Shown here: one piece after another, positions 46,977 to 57,936 of the stretch | Layout of the letters: each line of letters starts with the position of its first letter | How positions within the stretch are numbered: the stretch's first letter is position 1 | Assembly (NCBI GenBank): GCA_030686995.1 | Contig: CM060685.1 | Location: 27,729,204-27,793,203 of the forward strand | DNA: 64,000 nucleotides | Source of the DNA: Artemisia argyi | Lineage: Eukaryota; Streptophyta; Magnoliopsida; Asterales; Asteraceae | Reading direction: 5' to 3' | Position numbers and translations under genes: made by a program | Notes under the pieces: model-generated | What the model saw: only the letters and a program-made list of their open reading frames with translations | Told to the model about the DNA's origin: nothing | The model's database searches: none

Positions 46977-48531
46977 CATACTGATGCGTGGGAATCGCAC
47001 CTTGCTTTACCTCTCGAGGGATCTCGAGAAGCTTACAACCCCCACCAGGCAGTGTACCTGATCGTTGTAGTATAGTATAGTGACAAGTACCGGGGGATTG
47101 ATCGTTCAGCTAGGAATAGTGTCGTTAGGATTGAAATTAATCTAACTAGATCTAAAGGTGAAGGATGATTCTTTTTGTATTTTTATATTTTATGAAAAGC
47201 AAGTAAAAATCTCGGGTATTGGGAGAGTGGGCGGAATTAGTTGCTAATCAACTAACCCAAAAGCTACTAATTAAACTAACTAACAAGAAAACTAAACTAA
47301 GGTTCTACAAGATAAGTGAAGCATGTCTACCCATGATATGTTACTCCTTGCTAGCTATCGAATCCTACCTATTGAATTGTAACCTTGTTTCAATTGACGG
47401 GTTGTATTCCTTAATATCATTCATGGGGTGGCATACATAACTCCCCAATTCTATGAGCTCTTATCTCCTCCTACACCATGCCCAGCACAACTATAGGGAT
47501 TGTAAACAGTGGCTCATGCATTAAATACAACCAATAAAGACCTAGTACGCCTCGGTTCATGTTTCTTAAGACGTTCAAGCATGTTACCATTTGGAGATCT
47601 GCCAGTTTTCTTAAGCCTAACATATAAATCATTCAATCAAAACAAGAATCAATAGGAAACAAGGATTATAAACTAAACCAACTAGATCTATTGAAGTTGT
47701 CACACCTTAATTGATGGAGATAGACACAACATCAACAAGAAATCAATGAGATCTAATCAATTATATACAAGTTTCACATAATCATAAGTAGACACAAGGT
47801 GAATTAGCAAATCATAATCAAAGAAGGACAATCAACAAGAATAATGAAAGACATAGTTGAGATAGAATCATCAAACCAATACATGATGTTTATGGAGTGA
47901 TTGAAACCCTCTAAGTTGCTGGAAAAACACCCACCTAAACCCAGGAATCGACCTTAGGGTTTAGGGCTTACAAAAAGTGAAGTTATGAAGTTATATTTAT
48001 AGGCATGTTTTCTGTCGGCCCTTCGTGATGGCGTGATGAGTGCTTATTCACACATCCTTTTTAGACCTTAAATCAGACCAAATACGTCAAATACTAATAA
48101 AATATGCCAAGAAAATGTGTGTTTTTTGTATTTGTGTATGTGCAGGTACGGATATGTGAAAAATGAACAAAAACAAAGCAAAACCGGCAAAAACGAGCAC
48201 GAGATGGGAAAAAGGTCAAAAGCCGAAGCCGAGGAAGAAAATTATCCAAGAAAAGCCCAATCGACAATTCAAATTCTTAAATCTTCAAAGAATGACAAAA
48301 GAGACCCTTAGTGGAAACGTGAAGTTATTGACATGAAAAGTACTCCAAGTACTCACAAGTTGTCGATTTTGATCCTTTGGAGAACTTAGGAAGAAAAGTC
48401 TACTCTATTCCTCCAAGTTACAAGGTCATTAGTTACATTTTAAAATTTTTAAGCTTGTATTTCATGTTTTGTAAAGGTCTAGGGGCTAAATGTGCAACAA
48501 TGTAAAAGATAGGTGAAGCCCTAGCCCCTAG

Positions 48532-48544
48532 CCTATAAATAGAG
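48532..48544 (+). promoter_or_regulatory. TATA box of the E 5' LTR
   Basis: CTATAAATAGAG, a near-consensus plant TATA box, duplicated at about 58435-58447 in the 3' LTR. Confidence 0.75.
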
Positions 48545-48913
48545 TTGTATGCCTCATTTTTGAGGTTGGTCTTTTTATTAGTAAGTCTTAGTTTTAAATT
48601 TTTGTAGTTGCTCTTTAATTTTTATGCTTTAATTTTCTTGTCAAGTCTTCTTTATTTTTATTTACTCTCTTTAAAAAGCTTTATTGTTCTTAAAGATCTT
48701 TAATTTCTAGTTGTTAAATTTATGTTTTTAATGATGGGATTTAAAGTTTATGGTTAAAATAGTTTGTTTGGTCATAGATTTGGTTAAAAACATTAATTTT
48801 TAAGCTTTATTTTGGATTAAAATGGTGTTTGGATATGTATTTTATTGATTTACGTTCTATTTAATTCAAGTTTTAATTCTTAAAATATTTTATTTTTATT
48901 TTTATTTTTCTGT

Positions 48914-49494
48914 CGAGTTATAGTTTTAAAAATTTCTATATCGAGTTAGCATTTTAAAGAGTATATAGAGTTAGGGTTTTTACATATTTCTATCGAGTTA
49001 GGCAACCATGTGTCTATCGAGTTTGGTGTTAAAAGCGTTATCGAGTTAGAGATTGTCTAGTGTATCGAGTTTGAGTCAAGAGTATTATCGAGTTTGATTT
49101 TCAAAAAGTTTTATCAAGTTAAGTGTTTAGTTATTCTATCGAGTTAGGGTTATAAGATCCTATCGAGTTAGAGGTTTACTAAAGATTGTCGAGTTAGGGT
49201 TTTAAAGTTTTATCGAGTTAAGTTAAAAAAAAAAAGGGTATCGAGTTAGAGGTTTAGGTCTTTCGAGTTTGAGTCACATATTTATCGAGTTTGAGTCTTA
49301 TAGGCTATCGAGTTAGGGTAAAGTTAAGTGTCTTTCGAGTTAAGTCTCTAAACTTTCGAGTTAGGTCTAAAGCAAGTTACTATCGAGTTTGAGTCAAAAG
49401 TTTTTATCGAGTTACGTTTATTTGTTTATCGAGTTAAGTTTTTATTTTTACCAAGTTTCATTTCATTTGGCGAGTTAGCCAAGATTATCGAGTT
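48914..49494 (+). repeat. Array of CGAGTT motifs in the E LTR leader
   Basis: The hexamer CGAGTT, mostly as TATCGAGTTAG or TATCGAGTTTGAG, occurs 22 times in about 580 bp, plus degenerate copies, at irregular 15-45 bp spacing with unrelated AT-rich spacers. All copies are in one orientation. Repeated at 58815-59395 in the 3' LTR. Confidence 0.9.
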
Positions 49495-50160
49495 TGATAA
49501 TCGTTCCCTCATCGTTTTTCGAGTGAGGTTTTCTTTGTTTAATATCTAAACGAAACTCTGCCGAATTTTCTAAAAATTTATCAACTTAGGATTTATTTTA
49601 TAACTAGTTAATATCTTTTTATTTAGTCACATTATCTAATAAACATTTTTAGTTTAAATATAAGTAGTTTTTATTTCTTTTACTTATTTCCTTTTTAATT
49701 AATCTTTATATTATTTTCTTTTTTAAAAAAAAAAATAATAAAGCCAAAAATAAAATTTTCCTTTTCGTTATTTTTCTTTTACATCTTTTTATTTAGTTAA
49801 AACTTAATTTGCAATCGTAGAACTAGTTTCACTTTTATTTTTATTTTTATTTTCAAATTAGTAATATTAAGTTTTCTTTACATTTTTATTTCTCTTTCAC
49901 TTTTAAGTATGTTTGTTTTATTTGCTAATGTGTTTTGCATTATTTGTTTGTTCTCTTTGTTTTAATTGAAATTTTATTCTCAATTGTAGCATAATCAAAA
50001 ACCAAAACATCTTTTAAAACCCCATTCACTTCATAAGATTCACAAACCGTGTCGACAAGATCAATTCAACGATTCGTTGGGAGAACGACCCGGGGAACAT
50101 ACTTTAACCGGTATTTCTCCGGAAAAACAAACAATACTACGAAAAGACACGAATCAATTT

Positions 50161-50178
50161 TGGCGCCGCTGCCGGGGA
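50161..50178 (+). other. tRNA-Asp primer binding site of element E
   Basis: TGGCGCCGCTGCCGGGGA, four bases after the 5' LTR. Confidence 0.95.
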
Positions 50179-50385
50179 ACCGTTGTTAAGATTTCGTCGA
50201 TCGTTTGTTTGATTTGTGTTTTGAAGAACCTTCCTTTGGAAGTTATCGCTTTAATTAAAATATAAAAACCAAAAAAATAAAAAAAAAAAAAAAAAAAAAA
50301 AATATATAAAAATAATAAAAACCCAAAAAGATTTTTTTCTCAAATTTGTTTTTCTTCTTCCTTTCATTTTGTTTCTTTTTAGTGT

Positions 50386-53300
50386 ATGATCACACGTTCG
50401 CGGTCGAGATTAATCGATAATCCTCCGACCATACCGAACCAACGTTATCGCAGACGTCGTAAACAAGCTTACGTACCCGAGTTACGTACTCTTGTTGAAA
50501 CACCCATCACCGAGATGGCCGATCAACGTACTATGCAAGAATTGCTCCAGTGTCCCACCGAGGGATATGGGGACGCAATTGTTTTACCACCAATTCTTTC
50601 CGAAAATTTTGAACTTAAAACTGGATTAATACAACTTGTCACATCTAAACAATTTCAAGGTTTTGAAAGGGACGATCCTCACGCACACATCCGATGGTTT
50701 AATAAGTTAACTTCGACAATGAAATTTAAGGATGTCCCTCATGATGCTATCAAATTGATGTTGTTCCCATTTTCACTCGAGGGTTCAGCCCGGATTTGGC
50801 TTGAAAAAGAACCTCCTCGTTCAATTCACACATGGGAAGAACTCGTCTCGAAATTTGTTAATCATTTCTTTCCACCGTCTAAAACGACTAATCTTAAGAA
50901 TGATATAACTAATTTTCAACAACGTTTTGATGAGAGCTTTGGAGAGGCATGGGAACGATTTAAGGATCTTCTTCGAGAGTGTCCTCACCATGGTTTCTCC
51001 GAATTGCACCAAATCGACACTTTTTATAACGCTTTGACTCAAAACGATCAAGATTCTTTAAACGCAGCCGCCGGTGGCAATATCTTGAATCGTACTCCAA
51101 TGGATATTTTAACGATCATCGAGAACAAATCAAAGGTTCCGACTTCTCGTAACAAACCGAATGTTTCGAAAGTGACTTCTTCTACTCCTTCTTCTTCATC
51201 GGTCCAACCATCAGAAATAGCCGGACTTACCGATGCTATCTATTGTATGATGAAAGAGTTTAAGTGTCAGATCCAAAAACCCGAGCCCGTTAAAGCCATT
51301 AATGAAAAATGTGTGATTTGTGGTGGACCCCATCCGTATTATGATTGTCAAGCCACCGATGGCCAAGTTTACAATGCTAACGTTGCTGCCGTAAACTACA
51401 ATCAAAACCAAGGTTTTCGTACTAACCAAACAAGTCCACCTGGGTTTCCACCAGTGCAAACTAATCAAAACCGTTATCCTCAAACTAACCAAGGTTATCA
51501 AAACCAAGGTTACAATCAAAACCGTGGAACCAATTTCAACCAAGCTCCAAATCATCAAAATTATCAAGTCCCTCCACCCCAACAAGTTTATCAACCACCA
51601 CAACAAATACAACCTTCTCCTGATTTCGCTAATTATATGAAAACAACCGATGTTAGCATACGCGCAATGCAAAATCAAATCAACAACATGAAGGTTGACT
51701 TTAAGAAAGAGATCGACACATCTATAACTCGACAAACAAATGAGCTGAAGCAAATGATGAGCAGTTTTATTCAGATGAATCAAGCATCGACGTCTGGTTC
51801 TCTTCCGAGCAACACAATTGCTAACCCGCGGGGTGATGCAAAAGCAATTACGACTAGGAGTGGTGTTGTAATCAATGGACCAACGGCTCCGACTACCCCC
51901 TCTTCTTCTCCTAAGGTAGTCGCCCGTGAAAACGAGGTGACAACGGATACGGGAATTCCTAGTAATAATGGAAGGACCGAGAACATCCAACCTCCGGTGG
52001 TCCCGACGTCCAAAGGAAAAGATAAAATTGTTTACGAATCTGAGAAAGAAACACCCGTAAAAACAAGTTTGCCTTATCCGTCACACTTAAACGAACAAAA
52101 GCACCGTGAGAAAGATAAAAACCAGATGGAAAAGTTTTATCAGATTTTTCAAGAATTACACTTTGACATAAGTCTCGCGGATGCTATACTTTTGATGCCT
52201 AAATTTGCTTCTATGCTGAAAGGTCTTTTGAATAATAAAGAAAAATTGTTTGAAAAATCTCGAACCCAGATGAATGAGAATTGTTCGGCGGTTATCCTCA
52301 AAAAGCTTCCCGAAAAGCTTGAAGACCCCGGTCGATTTCTCATTCCATGTAATTTTCCTGGGATGGTTCAATGCTTCGCCTTGGCCGATCTTGGTGCTAG
52401 CATTAACCTTATGCCGTTATCCATTTGGAAAAAGTTGTCTTTGCCAAATTTGACTCCGACTTGCATGACACTCGAGCTTGCCGACCGAACTACTTCCCGC
52501 CCAATGGGAATAGCCGAGGATGTCTTCGTCAATGTTGGGAAATTTAATTTCCCTGCCGATTTTGTCGTTGTTGATTTTGATGCTGATCCGCGGGTACCTC
52601 TCATTCTCGGAAGAGGTTTCCTAAAGACCAGCCATGCGTTAATTGATGTGTATGATGAAGAAATTACCCTACGCGTTGGTACCGAAGCCGTAACGTTTAA
52701 TTTGGATCAAACCACGAGGTACTCCTCCAATTATGACAAATATTCCGTTAACCGAGTCGACGTTATCGACGAAGTTACGGAGGAGTACGCTCAAGAGTTA
52801 CTTGGTTTTACCGAACATGCTTCGAGTGGCAATCCCACTCATTCTTCTGAACCAATAATTTCCGATCCTTCCCCTTCCCTAACTCCGTTTGAGGGAAGTG
52901 ATTTCATTTTGGAAGAGATCGAGGCCTTTCTTGCTAATGATTCGATTTCACCGGAAATTGATTATTCTGATTGTGACCCGGAGGGGGATGTTCTTTTGAT
53001 TGAAACAATGCTGAACAAAGATCCCAACCCGTCCCTCCCTCTATTAGACCTCAAAATGGCCGATGTTAAAGAAGTTAAGCCGTCTATTGAGAATCCTCCA
53101 GAGCCCGAGCTCAAGGATTTACCTCCTCATCTTGAATACGCATTTTTGGAAGGAACCGATAAACTTCCCGTCATAATCTCAAAAGAACTTAAAGATGAGG
53201 AGAAGCACCGTCTCTTAGATGTGCTCAAGAAGCATAAGAGTGCCATCGCTTGGCAAATTTCTGATATTAAGGGTATCGACCCTCGTTTTTGCACGCATAA

Positions 53301-56016
53301 AATCTTATTTGAAGATAATTACAAACCGTCCGTTCAGCAACAACGACGGGTTAACCCAAAAATTCATGAGGTTATCAAAAAGGAAGTTATCAAACTCCTC
53401 GATGCCGGAATGATTTATCCAATCTCGGATAGTTCCTGGGTTAGCCCTGTCCACTGCGTACCGAAGAAAGGTGGAATGACCGTCGTGACTAATGAAGATA
53501 ACGAATTAATTCCGACACGTCTTGTTACCGGATGGAGAGTTTGTATTGATTATCGTAAATTGAATGAAGCGACTCGTAAGGATCATTTCCCACTTCCATT
53601 TATGGACCAAATGCTAGAACGTCTAGCGGGAAATGAGTTCTATTGTTTTCTTGATGGATTTTCCGGCTATTTTCAAATACCAATTGACCCTCCGGACCAG
53701 GAAAAGACTACGTTTACTTGCCCTTATGGAACATTCGCCTATCGTCGTATGCCTTTCGGCTTATGCAATGCTCCAGGCACGTTCCAAAGGTGCATGATGT
53801 CTATTTTCTCGGATATGATCGAGAAAACCATGGAAGTTTTCATGGATGATTTCTCGGTCTATGGAGATTCTTTTACTTCGTGCCTCTCCCATTTAGAAAA
53901 TATGCTAACACGGTGTGAAGACACCAACTTGGTTCTAAATTGGGAGAAATGCCATTTCATGGTCAAAGAGGGCATTGTCCTCGGCCACAAGATTTCGAAA
54001 TCTGGGATTGAGGTCGATAGAGCTAAAGTCGACGTTATTGCGAAATTACCTCATCCCACGACCGTTAAAGGAATTAGAAGTTTTTTAGGTCATGCCGGCT
54101 TTTACCGACGTTTCATTCAAGACTTTTCTAAGATAGCCCGGCCTCTGACACACTTGCTTGAAAAAGTCGCTCCGTTTATCTTCTCAAATGAATGCATCGA
54201 AGCATTCAATGTTCTTAAAAAGAAGTTAACGGAGGCTCCCGTCTTAATTGCCCCCGACTGGGACTTGCCCTTTGAGCTAATGTGCGATGCTAGCGATTAT
54301 GCCATTGGTGCAGTCCTGGGGCAACGCAAGTCTAAACATTTTCAGCCAATACACTATGCCAGTAAAACAATGACCGACACTCAATATCATTATACGACTA
54401 CTGAAAAAGAGATGTTAGCCGTCATTTACGCTTTTGAAAAGTTTCGATCTTATTTGCTCTTAAAGAAAAGCATAGTGTATACGGATCATTCGGCTCTTAA
54501 GTACCTTATGGCAAAGAAAGATGCTAAGCCACGCTTGATGCGGTGGGTTCTCCTCCTTCAAGAATTCAAAGTTGAAATTCGAGACAAAAAGGGAGCTGAG
54601 AACCTTGCTGCTGATCATCTTTCACGTCTTGAAAATCCCCATCAAAGTGCTTTCGAGAATAAGGAAATTAACGAAGCATTTCCTCTCGAGACACTTGGGA
54701 GTTTATCACAAAATGATCCTAGTACCCCATGGTTCGCCGACTTTGCTAATTACCATGCGGGGAATTTTATCCGTAAAGGGATGTCATTCCAACAAAAGAA
54801 GAAATTCTTCAAAGATGTTAAGCATTATTTCTGGGACGACCCCTACTTGTTTAAGATATGTGCGGATCAAGTGATCCGGCGGTGTGTTCACGGCACGGAA
54901 GCCGCTGACATTCTTATGGCATGCCACAATGGACCCACGGGGGGACATCATGGTGCCAATTTCACCGCTAAGAAAGTTTTTGATTCCGGCTTCTACTGGC
55001 CGACGATTTACCGGGATGCTCATGAGTTGGTTAAATCATGTGATTCTTGCCAGCGTCAAGGAAAAATTTCTCAGAAGGACGAGATGCCTCATAATGCCAT
55101 CCAAGTCTGTGAAATTTTTGACGTCTGGGGTATCGATTTCATGGGTCCATTCCCGTCTTCTCGTGGTAACAAATATATACTCGTGGCCGTCGATTACTTG
55201 TCTAAATGGGTTGAAGCGAAGGCGCTCCCCACCAATGACGCCCGAGTTGTTGTGAAATTTCTTAAAAGTCTCTTCGCCCGATTTGGTGCACCTCGTACTA
55301 TTATAAGCGATCGTGGGACCCATTTTTGTAACGACCAATTCGCTAAGGTTATGCTCAAATATGGTGTCACACATCGTCTTTCTACAGCATATCATCCACA
55401 GACAAGTGGACAAGTTGAGGTCTCCAATCGTGGTTTGAAACGTATCTTAGAAAGGACCGTAGGTGAACATCGTGCTTCATGGGCTGATAAGTTAGATGAT
55501 GCACTTTGGGCTTTCCGTACAGCTTACAAAACACCTATCGGGTGCACTCCATACAAGCTGGTTTACGGGAAGGCCTGTCACCTACCTTTTGAACTTGAGC
55601 ACAAAGCATACTGGGCCTTGAAACATGCTAATTTTGACCTTCAAACCGCGGGTGATCATCGTAAAGTTCAATTGAATGAATTAACTGAGCTTCGTGATCA
55701 GGCCTATGAAAATTCTTTGATCTACAAAGAGAAGACAAAGAAGATTCATGATGCTAAGATTAAAGATCGTATCTTTAATGTTGGTGATCAAGTCCTTCTT
55801 TTCAATTCTCGATTGAAGATTTTCTCGGGCAAGTTAAAAACCCGTTGGACTGGACCATTCACCATTACCCAAGTTTTTCCCTATGGAACCGTTGAGCTAT
55901 CTCAATCTAATGGTCCCAATTTTAAGGTGAATGGTCATCGTGTTAAAAATTACTTTGGAGGGGACATACCACCCATGGTTGTCCCAGATCTCCAAACTTT
56001 CCCCAAGGACGATTGA
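50386..56016 (+). CDS. gag-pol: Intact gag-pol polyprotein of element E
   Basis: A 1876-residue uninterrupted ORF from ATG 50386, 230 bp after the LTR. Domains in order: gag (about 85-235, [31 protein letters not shown]); zinc knuckle C309-C321 ([13 protein letters not shown]); an Asn/Gln/Pro-rich linker; protease with D668 in [15 protein letters not shown] with D1090 (FLDGFSGYF) and FMDD 1152-1155; RNase H with D1301 ([16 protein letters not shown]); integrase zinc finger (H1514, H1521 or H1522, C1552, C1555); integrase core D1584, D1642, E1678 with 35 residues between the last two; a GPF tail at 1823-1825. All expected catalytic residues are present. Gag and pol are one frame, as in many Athila-group elements. 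It would make virus-like particles, copy the RNA and integrate the DNA. Confidence 0.98.
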   Translation: MITRSRSRLIDNPPTIPNQRYRRRRKQAYVPELRTLVETPITEMADQRTMQELLQCPTEGYGDAIVLPPILSENFELKTGLIQLVTSKQFQGFERDDPHAHIRWFNKLTSTMKFKDVPHDAIKLMLFPFSLEGSARIWLEKEPPRSIHTWEELVSKFVNHFFPPSKTTNLKNDITNFQQRFDESFGEAWERFKDLLRECPHHGFSELHQIDTFYNALTQNDQDSLNAAAGGNILNRTPMDILTIIENKSKVPTSRNKPNVSKVTSSTPSSSSVQPSEIAGLTDAIYCMMKEFKCQIQKPEPVKAINEKCVICGGPHPYYDCQATDGQVYNANVAAVNYNQNQGFRTNQTSPPGFPPVQTNQNRYPQTNQGYQNQGYNQNRGTNFNQAPNHQNYQVPPPQQVYQPPQQIQPSPDFANYMKTTDVSIRAMQNQINNMKVDFKKEIDTSITRQTNELKQMMSSFIQMNQASTSGSLPSNTIANPRGDAKAITTRSGVVINGPTAPTTPSSSPKVVARENEVTTDTGIPSNNGRTENIQPPVVPTSKGKDKIVYESEKETPVKTSLPYPSHLNEQKHREKDKNQMEKFYQIFQELHFDISLADAILLMPKFASMLKGLLNNKEKLFEKSRTQMNENCSAVILKKLPEKLEDPGRFLIPCNFPGMVQCFALADLGASINLMPLSIWKKLSLPNLTPTCMTLELADRTTSRPMGIAEDVFVNVGKFNFPADFVVVDFDADPRVPLILGRGFLKTSHALIDVYDEEITLRVGTEAVTFNLDQTTRYSSNYDKYSVNRVDVIDEVTEEYAQELLGFTEHASSGNPTHSSEPIISDPSPSLTPFEGSDFILEEIEAFLANDSISPEIDYSDCDPEGDVLLIETMLNKDPNPSLPLLDLKMADVKEVKPSIENPPEPELKDLPPHLEYAFLEGTDKLPVIISKELKDEEKHRLLDVLKKHKSAIAWQISDIKGIDPRFCTHKILFEDNYKPSVQQQRRVNPKIHEVIKKEVIKLLDAGMIYPISDSSWVSPVHCVPKKGGMTVVTNEDNELIPTRLVTGWRVCIDYRKLNEATRKDHFPLPFMDQMLERLAGNEFYCFLDGFSGYFQIPIDPPDQEKTTFTCPYGTFAYRRMPFGLCNAPGTFQRCMMSIFSDMIEKTMEVFMDDFSVYGDSFTSCLSHLENMLTRCEDTNLVLNWEKCHFMVKEGIVLGHKISKSGIEVDRAKVDVIAKLPHPTTVKGIRSFLGHAGFYRRFIQDFSKIARPLTHLLEKVAPFIFSNECIEAFNVLKKKLTEAPVLIAPDWDLPFELMCDASDYAIGAVLGQRKSKHFQPIHYASKTMTDTQYHYTTTEKEMLAVIYAFEKFRSYLLLKKSIVYTDHSALKYLMAKKDAKPRLMRWVLLLQEFKVEIRDKKGAENLAADHLSRLENPHQSAFENKEINEAFPLETLGSLSQNDPSTPWFADFANYHAGNFIRKGMSFQQKKKFFKDVKHYFWDDPYLFKICADQVIRRCVHGTEAADILMACHNGPTGGHHGANFTAKKVFDSGFYWPTIYRDAHELVKSCDSCQRQGKISQKDEMPHNAIQVCEIFDVWGIDFMGPFPSSRGNKYILVAVDYLSKWVEAKALPTNDARVVVKFLKSLFARFGAPRTIISDRGTHFCNDQFAKVMLKYGVTHRLSTAYHPQTSGQVEVSNRGLKRILERTVGEHRASWADKLDDALWAFRTAYKTPIGCTPYKLVYGKACHLPFELEHKAYWALKHANFDLQTAGDHRKVQLNELTELRDQAYENSLIYKEKTKKIHDAKIKDRIFNVGDQVLLFNSRLKIFSGKLKTRWTGPFTITQVFPYGTVELSQSNGPNFKVNGHRVKNYFGGDIPPMVVPDLQTFPKDD

Positions 56017-56060
56017 ATTCGGGGATCGAGTCAAGCTCATGTGACTCGGTAACCAAAAAC

Positions 56061-56086
56061 AAGCGCTTCGTGGGAGGCACCCCATG
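56061..56086 (+). promoter_or_regulatory. Conserved post-stop motif, copy in E
   Basis: AAGCGCTTCGTGGGAGGC then ACCCCATG, 44 nt after the stop. Core GCGCTTC.TGGGAGGCA and the pairing TGGG/CCCA are shared with B and C, although the surrounding 3' regions of E and B/C are otherwise unlike. Confidence 0.7.
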
Positions 56087-56367
56087 CTTATCCATTTCAA
56101 TTTCTTTATTTTCTTTAATAACGTAACTTGAGGGGGGCAACCTCTTCCATATCTTGTGTTTTCGTGGTTGTTTGTGAATGTTCAGGAATTTCCCCGAAGT
56201 TTGAAGACTCTCGTGCTCGTGGTTTGTCGTTCTCTCCACTCGAGTTTCATCCTTCGCTGCTCTATCGGAAATTCACCATATCCAAAATCTTATCGACTAA
56301 CGTTTATCTCTTGGCATACCTAATAAACGGCCTTAGATTTTACGTAGGATTACCCGTACCCTGTAAA

Positions 56368-56403
56368 ACATTGAGGACAATGTTTCACTTTAGTCTGGGG
56401 GGG
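56368..56403 (+). repeat. Hairpin plus internal polypurine-like site in E
   Basis: ACATTGAGGACAATGT (arms ACATTG/CAATGT) is followed 7 nt later by TAGTCTGGGGGGG at 56391-56403, a near copy of the terminal tract. Confidence 0.75.
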
Positions 56404-56504
56404 TGAATCTTCGATTCGATTTGACCTGTACCATCGTCTGAGCTGTTAACTTACGCAACTCCGTTTTCCACCAAAAAATTTAAAATTTTTGTCATCTTTT
56501 TATT

Positions 56505-56547
<43 letters not shown>

Positions 56548-57920
56548 TGTGTGAAAAAAAAAAAAAAAAAAAAAAATAAAATAAAAAAATAATAATAATA
56601 TGATATGAATAATAAGTTTTGACACCTTGTTTTGACTTTCCTACCGGCGAGAGTAGAAATAAATGTTTCGACTTGACCGGGCGTGTTGAGCCCTAGCTCG
56701 TCTCCCTTAACCAATATAATCAAAAGATTATGGCTAAGCATCCGCGGATCTCATTACTTGGGATTTTAAATTTGCGGAGATCGAGGAATGATAGAGTTTA
56801 TTTAGAAGTTTCGTGCTATACACGGATCGCATTACTGGGATTTAAAAAACCCACGAGAGGTACTTGTGGCCTCCTTGTTCCCATCAGAAACGTCACCCAT
56901 ATAAAATAGATGTTCTAGGTTAATTAGTGGTATTTCGGTTTAGATAATATTTAGTTCTTTATTTTCTTAAGAGAATTTTTGCTTTAGAAGTTGGGTACAT
57001 ATCAAGGAACATCAAAAATAAGAGCAAAAAGTGAAAAAATCAAAAGTCAAAAGTTGATTATCTATGTGGTTTTGGAGCTACCCAATAAGCTTCCATTGAT
57101 GTTGAGAAAAAAAGTCAAGAAAGAAAAAAAAATATCAAAAGTATGAAAAAAAAAGTGAAAAATGAAAAGTATGAAAGTTGTAGTATCGTTGAATAAGAGC
57201 TATGTATGTATCAAAAAGTTGTTGGCGCGTGAGGTGCATGTGATAAGTGATTAGTAATCAGTCACATGAGGTGCACGTGATTGTACTCCGCAACTTATAT
57301 CCTTGATATTGTATGTACCCCCAAATTCCTTGATGTGGACCGAATTTCTATTGCAGTGGTTCTTAAGAGAAAATGAATAACTACTTAGTGTTTAAACTTA
57401 GGTGTCACTATCGGACTAAAAAAATATTGAAACGAGAAAATATGAAGCGATTCATTTCTCAACAAATTAAAATCTTGAGATACAAAACTTAGGACCTGGG
57501 AACAAGAGGTAATACACAAGTAACTTTTGTGGGCAGTGTTAGCACCTAACTTCTGATAAACAATGATCTCGATTTTACGCTTAGTTTGGGAGCTTGTGAA
57601 AAATCAAGGATGACGATTTTTATCCGTATGGTCTCTTCTCCTTGAAGTGTTTCTACTCGTTGACCCTAAAAATTATCAACAGATATGAATTGATAATGAA
57701 AGTCAAAGCAAACCGTCACATATATAAAAATGAAAAAGACAAAAAGAGTAGTTGTAGTGTTATTCCTGAAAATCGGAAGACGGAGCGTTTTTGAGAATAA
57801 ATGATTTTAATATCTCTTTTGAAAGTCATTGCTACTTTACAACGTCAGTAAAAAGAGGTTTTGAAATTATTTATCTCTTAAGCGTGAGGTGATGACATTG
57901 CGTGAGGGCACGGCAATACC

Positions 57921-57936
57921 TTAGTCTGGGGGATTT
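57921..57936 (+). other. Polypurine tract of element E
   Basis: TTAGTCTGGGGGATTT directly before the 3' LTR; shares TTTAGTCTGGGGG with the internal site at 56391. Confidence 0.85.

Larger units (their letters stand above)
48034..50156 (+). mobile_element. 5' LTR of element E
   Basis: TATA box CCTATAAATAGAG at 48532-48544 places transcription start near 48570, so about 1.6 kb of the LTR would be in the RNA leader. That part holds the CGAGTT array (48914-49494). A 64-codon frame at 48117-48311 lies upstream of the TATA box and is repeated in the other LTR; I do not consider it a gene. Confidence 0.97.
56017..57936 (+). other. Non-coding 3' region of element E
   Basis: 1.9 kb with no convincing ORF, so no env-like gene. 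It carries the post-stop motif (56061-56086), a hairpin followed by a first polypurine-like site (56368-56403), two long A tracts (about 56508-56575) and the LTR-adjacent polypurine tract. Confidence 0.8.

Noticed and set aside
48117..48311. 64-codon ORF, present identically at 58020-58214
   Set aside because: It lies in the U3 part of both E LTRs, upstream of the TATA box; duplication reflects the LTRs, and the product has no recognisable domain.
48914..49494. CRISPR-like or satellite array (CGAGTT repeats)
   Set aside because: Repeats are only 6-13 bp, spacing is irregular, the genome is plant nuclear, and the array lies in an LTR and is duplicated with it.
51211..51990. 259-codon minus-strand ORF inside the E polyprotein
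   Set aside because: Shadow frame over the Asn/Gln-rich gag linker; hydrophobic low-quality protein with no domain.
56017..57936. Env-like ORF in element E
   Set aside because: Some Athila elements have one, but only short unrelated frames occur here.
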